Assembly: GCF_932526225.1 (NCBI RefSeq)
Contig: NC_064035.1
Location: forward strand, 17,287,969 to 17,351,968
DNA: 64,000 nucleotides
From: Nematostella vectensis
Lineage: Eukaryota > Cnidaria > Anthozoa > Actiniaria > Edwardsiidae
Reading direction: 5' to 3'
The notes under the pieces: generated by a model
What the model saw: the letters and a program-made list of their open reading frames with translations, nothing else
Told to the model about the DNA's origin: nothing
The model's database searches: none
Shown here: piece after piece, positions 12,337-49,242 of the stretch
How positions within the stretch are numbered: position 1 is the stretch's first letter
Layout of the letters: each line of letters begins with the position of its first letter
Translations under genes and position numbers: made by a program

Positions 12337-12945
12337 CTAAAGATATGCGTTGCTTACGACCCCCACACTGACACTGATTGCTATTCCATTTAGCTTAGTA
12401 AAGGTATCGCAGTAATGTTGTTGGACTATTTTCGGGTCGTATTGTTTTCTTCCGTTGGAATTCTGGCAATTGCTTATGGAACACGAACATGGGAAATTCC
12501 CATAGTCCACTTGGCATCCAATACCATTAAGAATGCATTCACAAGTCTCGGGGTAACATTCATCCTCGCAGCTACAACCACAAAGAATTCTTGATAGCCT
12601 CAGTTCCATACAATCCTGTGCCTCTTTCTTATAGATTCGCTTCACCCCAGAAGTCCTTAATAATGCTTTGCGCCTTTTCTGTGGTACAGGAATAGCCGTC
12701 GAAACTTTTCTCTCGCATAAAAAATCCTCGTCTGGAGTTGAACACAATTTTAACGTTTCCACAAAGCAATGTGTTCTCGCCATACCTAGGGTAGAGCCGC
12801 CAGATGAAGGAACCGACACAAATCCTTGCTTGCGAGGAAAATAAAACACAGTGACTTCGCCAAAACGAACATTTCTTTCCCGTAATCTTTTCCTATATGG
12901 CAAGTCATCTTCTTCGCTTTCCGTACTCGACTTTCGCTTCAACAT
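12337..12945 (-). CDS. CSRNP: Cysteine/serine-rich nuclear protein (CSRNP/AXUD1 family), short form
   Basis: Nuclear DNA-binding transcription factor family, known as immediate-early or axin-inducible genes in vertebrates. The 202-residue product starts MLKRK, like the family's LKRK start. It carries the hallmark block NVRFGEVTVFYFPRKQGF, then GGSTLGMA (about residues 25-55). A cysteine-rich domain spans about residues 122-166 (CGCSCEDECYPETCEC, then GIGCQVD and FPCSC). The ORF is one uninterrupted exon. It ends about 36 residues after the Cys-rich block, so the long acidic C-terminal region of vertebrate members is absent. An AATAAA-type signal on this strand lies at 12075-12080. A TATA-like TTTAAATATTC lies about 40 bases upstream of the ATG. 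The family call is firm; whether this is a complete gene or retrocopy-like is open. Confidence 0.93.
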   Translation of the reverse strand: MLKRKSSTESEEDDLPYRKRLRERNVRFGEVTVFYFPRKQGFVSVPSSGGSTLGMARTHCFVETLKLCSTPDEDFLCERKVSTAIPVPQKRRKALLRTSGVKRIYKKEAQDCMELRLSRILCGCSCEDECYPETCECILNGIGCQVDYGNFPCSCSISNCQNSNGRKQYDPKIVQQHYCDTFTKLNGIAISVSVGVVSNAYL

Positions 12946-14155
12946 GACGACTCACTGTGAGGAGTCTGTTGCCCACAGAATATTTAAACCAAATTTTTAA
13001 TATCTAAAAACATACTAGCCCACTTCCGCTGACACAGCTTGACCGTACTAATAAATATGCGAGAGGCTATTGGCTGTTATCGCGTGTCACAAATCTATGA
13101 CGACATGTGATATTTGCCGCTAAACTTTTGGAGCCAGTAATCTTTTAGCTAAGCATATTTCTCAAAGTACATAACCCCTATTTTAAAGTGCCAAATATAT
13201 GCTGCCAAACAAATTCTGTGAATGGTAAACTAAAAAAAGCATTCAACATCGACGTCACGTAACACTTCAACAAGTTCACTTCCGGGTGGCTCTATCCTAC
13301 CGGAAGTCAATGCGTAGAATATGGTATCGAGATTACGGCAGTAGGGCGAGGGAAGGGTTTCCTCGAAATTTACGATGAATAGTCAAATTAACGTAAAATG
13401 GGTAAACTATTTGATGGCGCGCGCTTACCACAAATACCGAACCTAAAATAGTGATGTAGTCATCTTTCGAAAAAGGTCTTGTCGAAACACTTTCGCTTTC
13501 ATCAGTTCCGCGTGATTGTACAGGGGAGAATACTGTCAGAATCATTCATCCATGAGTTTTTCCTACTGTTCAATTTAGCGCTAGAAAAAAAATCTTAACT
13601 TTATTACTGGGTTATTAAGACTTGGAAACAGCGCATTATTCCTCGCTTGCGTGTTATTGGCTGTCACCAGCTATAATGTCAAAGCCTCTCCCAATTTCAT
13701 TTTCTTTCCCCTTTTATTTTGACATCTAATTTCCCAGGTTTGTAATTATTTTTTGGTAATTATGTGCCCTATGTAGCAAAGGATCCCATTGGCTGGAATT
13801 CCATGCAAATCCTGTTACCAATAAAAACATTATTCACACTAATTAATATAAAGCAATTACTTATACTTATCTACATAAGTGCAAATATGATTGCCAGAAA
13901 ATATATTAAACATCATTGAATAATGAAACATTTTGGTAAAATATAGCGATTCGTGATAGGTCTTTCTTTGCATCTATGGTTTGTACTTGTATTATTTAAA
14001 ATTCAGCTGTGATTTTTAGCAATGCTTGAATCTCTCTTCTAAATGTCTGTGGAAGGACAACACCACCAATACGCAAGGGGTTGTCGTTCACCAACTTTCC
14101 GAGAGGAGTAAATCGGTGCAATAAGCAGCAGATATCATGCTGGCTAAGGATATCT
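12946..14155. other. CSRNP upstream region and LETMD1 3' flank
   Basis: No gene is supported. Upstream of CSRNP are a TATA-like stretch and a CRE-like site (13251-13260). A 70-codon minus-strand ORF at 13333-13545 has an apparent donor (GTG|GTAAGC) but no partner exon before CSRNP. The rest is AT-rich 3' flank of LETMD1. Confidence 0.5.
13251..13260. promoter_or_regulatory. CRE-like site upstream of CSRNP
   Basis: GACGTCACGT contains both CGTCA on the plus strand and TGACG on the minus strand, close to the CREB/ATF consensus. It lies about 305 bases upstream of the CSRNP start codon. An immediate-early family could plausibly use such a site, but this is motif matching only. Confidence 0.25.
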
Positions 14156-17100
14156 CTAGCTTTGAGTATTGTTGGAGGGATTTCTGTGATAGTTCATGGT
14201 CTTGTATATAGCAATGTGAGCCAGGAATGAGTCATCATGATCTGTTGAGAAAAATATTTAAAATAATAAATGCAACATATCACAGCATATACAGACCAGG
14301 AAGGTCTGAAACCCTCCTTCCCCTTATGACAGAAGATTGAGATTCCAAAGAAACTCCACAGAAACACTTGCTTCACAGGCTACATATATACTTTCTTCTT
14401 TGTCAAAGTGTATCCAAGTACCAACCCTCTGAGGACAATACCTGAGGAGTGGGATGCAAGCTCCACCCACTCTGTTAGCCACGCCTTCAGTGCTTCGTGC
14501 CCTAAGTTTTGAACTTGTAATCCTCGGCGATGACAGAGCTAGAGACAGAACAGGTTCTTATGTAAAACTTTGACTTGAAGAAGACAAGGGATGGTTTGAA
14601 TATAATGGAAGCTTAAATATATTGTGTGGCCATAAGAAGTGAGTAAGTACGCAGCTGCTTTGTCTCCTATTATCTTTGTTCTACAAAGGAGTTCTTTTGT
14701 CTCTATTCTTCTCGTTCTTTGTGTCGAGGTGCGGATATTGTTCATTTGCCCAATCAAATTGCAGCTTGTAAGAGCTGTGTTCTGACCCTAGTAAGTGAGT
14801 TTGTGAATTCAAAATCCTTCTACAAGAGAGGGAGGGAGTATTGGCTTGCATATACCCCTCAACTGAAGTGGAAGTCACATAAAAACATTATAAAAAAGAA
14901 AAATTGTTCAACTAAAACAACTGCCAACTAAAAAATTTAAGCAAAATGAGATGAAGGGTGGCATGATGTTCTGATTAATAAAAAAAAGACTTCAGATGAT
15001 ATTCATTGTACTTTTTTCTCTTTATAGCAAATTTGACGAACCCTTTTGATCTGAATTTCATCAAGTGAGTCAAGGCCATCTCTTTTTAAGGCAGCATCCT
15101 CTTTCTTTATTGATGCAAGTTTTCTTCTCAAATTACCACGCAACAGTCGTCTTGGTAACCAAGGCCACAGCAGCCATGCATGGCTTAATCTTTTCTGCAA
15201 ACAAATTGTCAAAAACTAAATAAATAAATAAAATCTCATCATGCACATAATATAATGTTACTGAACTGTTTTTTTTTAGTATTAATTAAAAATACTTACC
15301 AAGTGGTATTTTGGAAGAGAATTGAATCCAAGTACTCCAGAAAATTTATCCGACGACTTCAGAAGTTCCTCATTTGTTGGATGCTTTTTGTTAATTGTCT
15401 AAAAAAAGAATTTTATAAATAAAAAAATGCAAAAGCAAGAACCAGTTGTAGTCAAGACTGGAGAGGAAAATAACCAAATGGTATAAAAAAGTATTGAACA
15501 TGGATGCCAAAATAAAAGCACTTGAAAAAAAACATTACCAAGTGGTTCATATTCTAAATGCCAGAAAAATTGTATTTTGAGGGAAGAACATTATACAATT
15601 TAGATAAAGCCTTTATAAAAACAAGAACTTTTAAAAAGCTTATACCTTTAATGAGACATCAAGGAGGTCCTCTAAGTCCCTGTCTTTTCTCTTCTCCTGT
15701 AGTGCCTGCCGTCCAACTTCTCTCACCAGTGGTAAGTAGTGGTTACTTCGTTTTAATGCATCGTGATCCCTGAACTGTTGCTCTTGGCAAGGGAGCCAGT
15801 AGTGATGAGATAACAAATGTTTAGGATACATAAACCTAATGCAAAGAAAATCAATGAACAAATTAGTCCAGCCAATCTGGATTTCTTTCTCTTTTAGTGT
15901 GAAAGATGTGCGTCAGTAAGCAACACTCTACCTTTTTTTACATATAATGATTACAGAAAAAGGAGTTTTATTGCAGAAAAACCTGATCTATTGGCCACCA
16001 TGTTAGGTGTAGGTTTTTGTGCTGCCCGGTGGTGAGTGGGACAGCAGATAACAAATAATAAGTGGGAAAGGGGAATCACCAATTGCAAAACAAGCAAAGC
16101 CTCAAAGACAAAATAGTGGCCGATTAGCCAATGGATTGAGTTCATAACACAATACCATCTTCAAGCTGGCTAATGAAGATACAATTTCAATTAAAAAATC
16201 TGATTATTGTGCAATGGACCCATATATGAAGCTAAGTCAAAAACTTTGTTCAGTTGCATACCCGGGATTCAGTAATGGAGTTGCACAGTCATAGATTTCA
16301 TATTAAAAAAGCCTAATAATTGACATGATACCAATATTTGACTTAGATGTAATTTAATCAGGTGCTGTTGCAAGGATAAAATCCATGTAATGCATCACAG
16401 ATTCTCTTTGTAACTTACGCAATCAATGGGGCAGCATATCCAAGAAAGGGTATACAGAACACAAGAACTGCTGGCAATGTCTTTATCAAATCTTGTCTAA
16501 CCTGTATACAAAAAGTAATCACATACGAAATCACTTACTTATTCAAGGATTTCCCTCCTAGCAGGGCTAGGCCTCTTATCTCTGTATTTTGCTGGGCTGG
16601 TGTTCGCGAGAAAAAAAACCTCTGTGCTGAGTTGCAACTAATCCTACTGTGCATGCACCATGGTTACTAAACAACATGTCCTGTTGGTAAACACGCAATC
16701 GTATCCCTTCCATTCAGGAAGGAATATGCCACGTCAAACTGCTGGTCACTTAGTTTCTGGGTTTTGGGATGATTCAGGTCGATTAAAATGGTTGAAATGC
16801 CTTCTTTTAATTCATCTTTTGATATTTTTACCAAGACGCCATTTCAAATGCAGGCGCAAAAGCATTTTTAGGTATCTGTGCATGGATAATTCCGCAAAAA
16901 AAGTGGGTGACATTGTAATGAACACTACTGTTACCACAAATACAAACTTCTAAACACAAAAATCACAGTTTTAGTTGACATGGACTTGTGTCAAAGTAAA
17001 GAATTTCTTTGGCTAGTGAAGTTAATGTCACTCAATTTTTATACTTTTTGGCTAACTTCTTGTTGAAACTGATAAGGTAGCATGTATAAAAACTTCAATA

Positions 17101-17596
17101 AAACGGTGACTCTCCGTTAAAATTGGGCTCTGCCCAAAAGGCCTTAACTGACACCAGTATGTAGTATGAAGTATGATAAAAAGGAGCTGAGTACACTAAA
17201 AGAAGATTAGAGGCATTCAAAATATCTTACTTGCGTCATATGTAGGGTTTCATCTGCCGTTAAGGCATCCCAGTTATAACCATGTTCCTTTAATTTTCTA
17301 CGAATGCCAACCATACGCTTCACATCGGAGCCTAGGGACTTGCTTCCAACGACAAACTGATTCATTACTTTCCTGAAATGCTGTATTCGAGACTTTCCTT
17401 TCCCACTTACAGGCTTACTTCTCCTAGGTTTGCCGTTTTCTTGATCACCCACAGAGCTATCATGAATACCGTAAGATTTCTGTTGATTAATAACAACGAC
17501 CCTTTTAAAACTTTGTCTACCAGTGATGGAGAATGCAGCTCGTACAACCAGGAACGGATGAATTCTAAGCAGACTATATACACTGTGAGCCGCCAT
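14156..17596 (-). CDS. LETMD1: LETM1 domain-containing protein 1, mitochondrial
   Basis: Mitochondrial inner-membrane protein of the LETM1 family. Coding exons on the minus strand: 17231-17596, 16419-16501, 15646-15835, 15300-15398, 15042-15194, 14442-14538, 14156-14241. They splice to 1074 bases, 357 residues, close to the vertebrate length. The N-terminus is basic and amphipathic, as in mitochondrial targeting signals. Exon 2 gives a membrane segment (AVLVFCIPFLGYAAPLI) and exon 3 begins FMYPKHLLSHHYW, as expected after it. The LETM1-type ribosome-binding-like region covers exons 4-7: PWLPRRLLRGNLRRKL, then LDEIQIKRLCHRRGL, which fits the family L..EL..AC..RGL pattern only when exon 5 is joined to exon 6 at 15042/14538. 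The exon 5 donor (AGG|GTTCGT) is weak; reading through adds 12 codons then a stop at 15003. The last exon ends NPSNNTQS. Shares a short intergenic gap with CutA. Confidence 0.93.
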
Positions 17597-17769
17597 TTTG
17601 AAATTCTACTGTTGTTATCCGAAACATTGCCGAACTTAAACCGAACTTACTCGACATTGTTAGTCGATATTCAATCGTTTTATACAAGGAACGTCTAACA
17701 ATAATTTCCTTTCTACCACTGAAGATCAAAATAGCAAATAGAGTTGAGCGAAAGTAATGATTAGTTATT
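17597..17769. promoter_or_regulatory. Bidirectional promoter between LETMD1 and CutA
   Basis: The two start codons face away from each other, 173 bases apart, which leaves room only for a shared promoter and two short 5' UTRs. No TATA box is evident on either side, as is usual for housekeeping head-to-head pairs. Confidence 0.7.
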
Positions 17770-18219
17770 ATGGATTCAACATTGAAGTATTTGACATTTT
17801 TGTCGGTGCAAGTTGCCGCTTTGTTCATCTGCTGGCACATCATTAACCGTTCTGGTTCCAGCACGGAATTAGAGCTGCAAACATCGTCAGTTACTATCAT
17901 CATCCTTACAACTTGCCCTTCAATGGAGATAGCGAAGAATCTAAGTACAGCCCTTGTCACAAAAAAGCTCGCTGCTTGCGTCAGCATTATCCCCAAAGTG
18001 CTATCTATCTTTTTTTGGAATGGGAAAATCGTGGAGGACACTGAAGCGTTAATGGTTATGAAGACAACACAACTTATGGCGAAAAACGTTATTAACTTCA
18101 TTAAGACGTCTCATCCATATGACGTCCCGGAGGTCCTAACTTTGGCCATTAAAGATGGAAACTCTGAGTACATGAAGTGGATTCATGACTCTGTTGAGAT
18201 GAAATCCCCAAAAAACTGA
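17770..18219 (+). CDS. CUTA: CutA divalent-ion tolerance protein homologue
   Basis: Small trimeric ferredoxin-like-fold protein of the CutA1 family; bacterial members are linked to copper tolerance and animal members to acetylcholinesterase anchoring. The 149-residue ORF is a single exon. Residues about 7-25 form one hydrophobic anchor or signal segment. The CutA domain follows from about residue 42: ILTTCPSMEIAKNLSTALV, KKLAACVSIIPKVLS, then NGKIVEDTEALMVMKT and SHPYDVPEVLTLAIKDGN, in family order. The ATG is the first in frame and sits 173 bases from the divergent LETMD1 start. A possible ATTAAA poly(A) signal is at 18454-18459. Vertebrate CUTA has several exons, so the lack of introns is notable but not suspicious given full domain conservation. 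Confidence 0.93.
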   Translation: MDSTLKYLTFLSVQVAALFICWHIINRSGSSTELELQTSSVTIIILTTCPSMEIAKNLSTALVTKKLAACVSIIPKVLSIFFWNGKIVEDTEALMVMKTTQLMAKNVINFIKTSHPYDVPEVLTLAIKDGNSEYMKWIHDSVEMKSPKN

Positions 18220-21200
18220 GGTTTTGATGACCATCAATTAGGATGTTAGGAGGGGGGAGCAACTCCTCCATTCTTTGGGAGTTTTGGTGTACAATGCAGC
18301 AAGGGGCATGCACAAAAGAAAAAAATCTGTATGCCATTTTTTACCATAATACTTTCCCTTGTGTGCCCGGGAAATCCCCCCTAGATCTGCCTACTACCCT
18401 CCAGAATTGGCTTGGGGTGGACCCCCAGGGGTTAATTCAACTGTTGTGAAACAATTAAAATGACTAACGAATACGGCAGTGGTTTTGTGTAAAATTTCAT
18501 CATGGTGCCAAGTTTTTTTTGTTTTTGTATTTTTTGGCCTGTGCATTCAACATTTTTTTTTCCATTCTCCCCTTCCCCCCTTTCCCCTCCATCCTTGGTC
18601 AGCATCTGTCGGACATGCTAACGCTCATGTTTTTAATTTATGTTTTTTTTTAATGATAAAGAATACAAATTGAAATGAAAGACAAGTCACGCGGAAAAAA
18701 AGACAGGAAGCCCAACTCCAATATTTAGAACTCTAGGAACGCCTGGTAAAAGTAATATTTTGGGATTTTCAAAATGGACTTCAAGTCTGAGTTTGCACGG
18801 TTAGAGCCTTCATTGAGAACAAGAATCAAACGAGTTGGCATCATATCAGGGGTCTGGTAAGAATAAAATAACCGCTTTATCCCCACTGACCAGAATTTAT
18901 TAAATCCTCTTTCAATTTCAATCGCACAAGTCGGATTGAACAACATACTTCCTTGCCTTTTATGCGGATTTTTTTTCCTTTGCTGTCCCAAAAATCCGGA
19001 TTTCCTCGCCTAACTCACCTGAGACCTCAGTTTTCTGCCTAATTGAAATGATTTAAATCGATTTGTCCTCCGAGCTTCTTTGGAAAACCATAAAAAACAT
19101 CTTTAGCCTCGGTGCAGATTTTTACCAAATCAACCATACTTGTATTTTTGAAAAGTTTGCTGGTAAACCGTCTTTTTACCCCTATATGCCCCTCTCTTTT
19201 GATAAGTTCTAATTTGCAAAGGGGGATCATGTATGTATTTGGGACAAGTTGATAGAGAAAAAAGCATACATATGACAGGCCTGCAGAAGGGGTGGGGTTC
19301 TACCGAAGTCGACTTGATAGGGAGGATCATCATATTTTTAGGGGTAAAAATTGGGCTTCAGGTATTTTTAAGGTGTATCCGAGAAATAGGCTTTCTCTTA
19401 GAAATGGTATTTTTTAGAGCTTCTGAGGTATTTTTTAGGGTAGCAATTTTTGGTTGTGCAGGTATTTTTGAAGGGTATTTTTCAAATTTCCTGACAAGCA
19501 TCCCTATCACTTTTACCCTGAAGAACCCCCTCAGGGACAGGGCTTAAAACTTATGCGATAGAAATGAATTACCAACCAATTATTTCTGACAAAGTTGCAA
19601 GCAAATGTACAAATCCTGAATAATTCCTCAACAAAATACTAAACTGTTAACAAATACAAGCAAACACAGCTCAAGTCACAAATATGTATCTTTATAGCAC
19701 TCTATCAGGTCCCATTAAAAAAACATCAATAATGACAATTATTACTGCTACCACATGTGAAGATGAACACAGTTTTTATAAGCTATCAGATTCCCATGAG
19801 AGCATGCAACCCATTCAACAGGAAGAGGGAAAAAATCCTCCTCCCTTTTTAACTTATTCTCTCCTGAGTAGTTTTGAGCAACATTGTGAAAAACAGACTG
19901 AAAACAGAAACCTTCCCCCTATTTCAAGTCCCACACTACCAGTCGAGTTAAGCTACTACTGACCCAAGATGCCTTGAAGTTTACAAACAATTGAAGTATA
20001 CAAACAGTGCACTGCGGTGCAGTGTCCCTTCAGTCTAGCAATGGCACTGTTACAGCCTGTTGCTGACAATAAATTTGCTTTTAATTTGCTTAAAAATTAC
20101 AGCTTTCTCACATCATAATTTATGCTGTGCTATGGATGTTTGCACACAAAGGTTGATTCAATAGGATTTTTCCTTGTTTGGGTTTCACTGAGTGAGCAAG
20201 CAATCTAGTGAATGACCTCATCTCTCCAATGTGAACCATTTTTGCCACCAAACCTTATTCAAAAATAAAAAAAATTAAAATTAAAATTATTGTTTGAAGG
20301 CTTTAGGTCATCTATGCCTTGGGTGAATTGTTGAGTATCTGGGTCTGGTGATGGGTAGTTTGCATTTATGATGTTTTGGAGTTGGGCAATTTTACGGGCT
20401 TCCGGGGGCGTAATAGTAATGGTTGAGTTTTAAAACTGTTTATTATAAGTCCTTTTGCCTTTAAGACCAACAAAACATTTTAGGTCAAAGAAACCTAGAA
20501 TAAGAAAAAGGAATGTTTTTTAATAAAGTCATTTTGGCAAAATATAGCACAGAGGAGTATTTGAGTACTATTCATAACATTAGAAAGGGTAGATTGCACA
20601 AAGTCTGGATAATCCAATGGACAAAAGTTATCCAATGGATAAAAGTGGATGGGCAGTTTTCTGACAAACAAAATGCTGTTGAACAGAAAGTTTATCGATA
20701 ACTATCTGCTGGAAAATCACTATTCATCACACAATGGAAATTTTGAGGTGTCTTGAGTTGAGATCTTCCCACCCCCCCCCCCCCCCCCCCCCACCCCCAC
20801 CCCCCCCCCTCCTCCTCCAAGTATTTAATGAACTTAAATTTGAGGTTGTAGTTCCTGGTAGAGTGCTTAAGCATTTTGCTTCGACAGTGGGGTGGTTTGA
20901 AGTACGGTGTTTATTCGAAGCTGGGCGCTGAAACAATCATATGTAATTTTACTTTTTTAGTAGCTTTATCCTGAGAAGCATGTTTCCTTTTTCTCCTTTC
21001 TAATGCGAAACTCCCTTTTGTTTCTTTGGTTTCTAGGTTTACCATTCTCCTGGAAAGTAATGCATTGTTAATTTTATTCCTAGGAGTACCTTTATTTTTG
21101 GAAGTGCTGCAGTGTTCTATTTTTCCAAGCCGTACCTGGACAAGCGTCGCAAGGAGAGAGAAGGTTTGTTCGAGGATACGGAAAACACCAACAGAGCGAT

Positions 21201-24200
21201 GAAGACGTAACGAACCAGACATGAACTTTCGTCCCGTCCCGTGAGACTGTGAAATTAATCAAGGGGATTTTGAACCGAAACAAGAAGCAAAGTCTAAAGA
21301 CATTACTTGCGGCACCAAACAGTGAATCAGTATTGGACATGGAATAGGTGCGAAGGTTAATGGAAAAGTTAAAAGTTTTTCAACATAGCTAGCGTCGCAG
21401 AATTATAAACAGGGATTCTAGGGAGCTAAAAAAACTTTCTAAGACGAAAATAATTCAAGGACCTAAAACGGTCTTAAAAGATTTATTGCTTTTACTAATA
21501 ATTCTAACAGTTTCTGGATATGCGACTTAAATTATATCCGACCATCTGGTGTAGTTAAATCCTTTGTTTCACTTTAGATGAATTAGGTTTCAATTTATCA
21601 TTATTATTGCCTGTGATTATTTCTTTCCTCTTAATTCTTATGCCATAAAAATGCTTAACAATTCGACGAAAACAAATGACCAAAGTGTTACTATGGTAAC
21701 CAAACGACTAAATGCAAAAAATGTCGATTTCAATAATACTAGAATTTTTTAAATATCGTCTTACTTCTCCCGGTTGTTTGTCGCGTGTAATAAGATCTCA
21801 GAAAGAAACTTTAGATTAAGCTCTTTTTTTCTCAGTCATTCTAGTTAGTCTTTAAAATGAAGTCATGTTAACGTGTTATTGTGCTTAGCCAAAACATATG
21901 TGATATGTGTCTCCTAAAAGTCCTAAAAAAGTCAAAACCTTCTTTGTCCATGTCTATTACTTGTCGCGCATGAATCGCACAAATTCCTTGCCTATCACAA
22001 GGGTATTGTCTATTTGGCTCATAGAAGACGTCATGTCTAGTCGTTTTGAAATTTCAGCTCTCTCCGGAACTGGCATTCATTACCATTTGCGCTTCATCCT
22101 AAATACAATCTTTTGCCCCCCACCACCATAACCTTTCCCACCTAAGCTATTACTGAACCACAGGCAGCCCGTATTATCGAACGCATATCATAGCCTATTA
22201 TATTAGCCACAGGGCGCCCATTAACCCTCAGTATGCGATAAAGAGCAAACATTTGATATCTCCTGGTAACAAACCCCCCGAATATAATCGAGCAAACCGA
22301 AATTTCTAGGAAAAAAATTGACAAGCACGCCAAAGGTTCGATGAAATTCCAGAGAAAAAATAATGAGCAACCCGTGGCCACAATTCTGTTGCCTCTTCGT
22401 CAGACAGAATGGTCGGTGGTCCTCGTCCTTGTCGAAGTCACATCCACATTTTTCTTGCTAAAAAATAAGCAGAATTCGTTTTCGAATAGTTTAATGCCGT
22501 TATTGAAAATCTCTATAAAGCGGTCTGCCTCTTTAATGTTTTACGAAAAATCTCGAGATACGATTCTTTGTATTATTCACGACCTCAACAACATAACGCG
22601 ATCCTATCTTTACTGATCTGAAGATGGCGGAAGTGCATGGCTGTTTGAGTTGAGTTGAGTTTAGAAAAGGTCATATTCGCACCTACTTTGCGATGAAAGA
22701 CGAAATAGAATTTAGCGAAAAAAACAGTCTGTCAAATCCTGATCTTTTCTCTATCCCCCCGTCCAAACTAATCAGAAATGACCGCCCATTTTAACATCTT
22801 AAGTGGAGTGATTAGAATACTCGTTTACTATACCGATGACATTGCTTATGAATTATAAAAGTCCCCTAAACCCACTGTATTTCGTTTTTTAAATATGCTA
22901 AGTACCTAGGTTTTTATCATTCTCACCTTATTACTCTGTGTAGAGTTTGTCGAGTACTTCATAACTATCTGTTTGATTTTTTTTTTTTTTTCGAATGTGG
23001 GGAATGCCGAGTGAAATAACGTTCGATTGTCGCCATTAGCTAAATTTTTCATTTTTCTACCCGCTCCATACCGTAAAGATAAAAATATTAGAATATACAC
23101 ATTTTGGGAGGAAACTCCTCCAGAAATTTGTTATGATATTTTTTAATAAAAATATCATTACAGAAAATGCTTCCCTATGGCAGACCCATGTGTATTCATG
23201 TTTTTTTTTTCCTGAAAGATATATTCATCTATTTATTTAAAGGCTGAATTTGAAACTTCTACCAAACCATTTTGATATTATAATTATACATCCCCAAGCA
23301 TCATTTAATGTAAGAGAAAGAAAAAATTGTTAGGGCCAGTTATACATTTAATCTTTACAAAAAAAGCAAATACGATGATAGGACAGTATTGATTAACTAG
23401 CCCTTTAATTTAATTGCGATGCTGTAGCTTAATATTACGAAATTGCAGAAGTCCTTTCCTGTCGAATTGGTGAAAATGAACATATCACTCGAAAGGGTTG
23501 GGACTGTAAATTATTTAAGGCCGTCAAGAGATTTCTTTGCATTCTTATTTGCAGGACTGACTCAAATATTCATATACTTCAGTAGAGTGATATTTGTATT
23601 ATCGTTTTCAATAACCTTAATAAGTCGACAATTTCCAGTACTCGTCAATTTTTTAAAATTTAAAACCCTGATGCGGTCCAATATTTTTTTTTCAATTATT
23701 TCAGGCGACAGAAAACTATAATTTCCCGACTCTGAAAAAGTGCTTCTCTCTGCAGGGTTTCCAATCCGATAACTAGGTTTGTATTTTTTTATCATTGAAA
23801 AGTATGTACATGCGACTTCCCTTGTCGTTTTACAGCAGTAAAAAGCTATAGATGACACAAACAAAGTGCAATATGCATAAACAACTTCACTTAGCAAACA
23901 ATGCACTTGAATTAGAATACTACTACAGTGTACAGTGAAGCGTAAATCTGAACTTTAACAAGATGCAAAAAAAAAAATCCCACGCACGCATCAGGTGGGG
24001 ATAATGTAAATATCCAGGTCTCCGCCTAGAGCACCCGAACCCAGAGTAAAACTGTACGCTAAAAGGCCACACTTTTAATTCAGTTACACAAAGTAATATA
24101 TACGGCTGCTTTCCGGTGTTGCATCTAAGGGCTAGTACTATGTACAGAGAGATCATAGCCAAAGAGGATGTATTCTGGGTTCGATCGATTGTTTTCTCTC

Positions 24201-24317
24201 GCTTTAAGTCGCCGTCCAATCACAAGTCACCGTACGCTCGAATCAATTCAACTTGAATTTTAAACGAGTGCGAGCGAGTTGCACTGCCAGCTATACACCG
24301 ACCAGGCTCGTAAAATC
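18220..24317. other. 6.1-kb intergenic region, no gene recognised
   Basis: Apart from the CutA 3' end, I see no supported gene. Contents: short degenerate copies of AGGTATTTTTTAGGG at 19340-19480, a C-rich run at 20768-20818, and a moderately GC-richer patch at 20980-21340. That patch has overlapping minus-strand ORFs of 103 and 82 codons and no recognisable family. The last part before 24318 should contain the PLC-beta promoter and 5' UTR. Confidence 0.5.

Positions 24318-49242
<24,925 letters not shown>

Noticed and set aside
13333..13545. 70-codon minus-strand ORF with a GTG|GTAAGC donor
   Set aside because: No matching downstream exon before CSRNP and no recognisable domain; the CSRNP product already begins with a family-like LKRK.
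17574..18101. 175-codon minus-strand ORF overlapping CutA
   Set aside because: Antisense shadow of the CutA coding exon.
20911..21340. Overlapping 103- and 82-codon minus-strand ORFs in a GC-richer patch
   Set aside because: Two frames compete, no motif or splice partner found; may be an unrecognised exon but not supportable.
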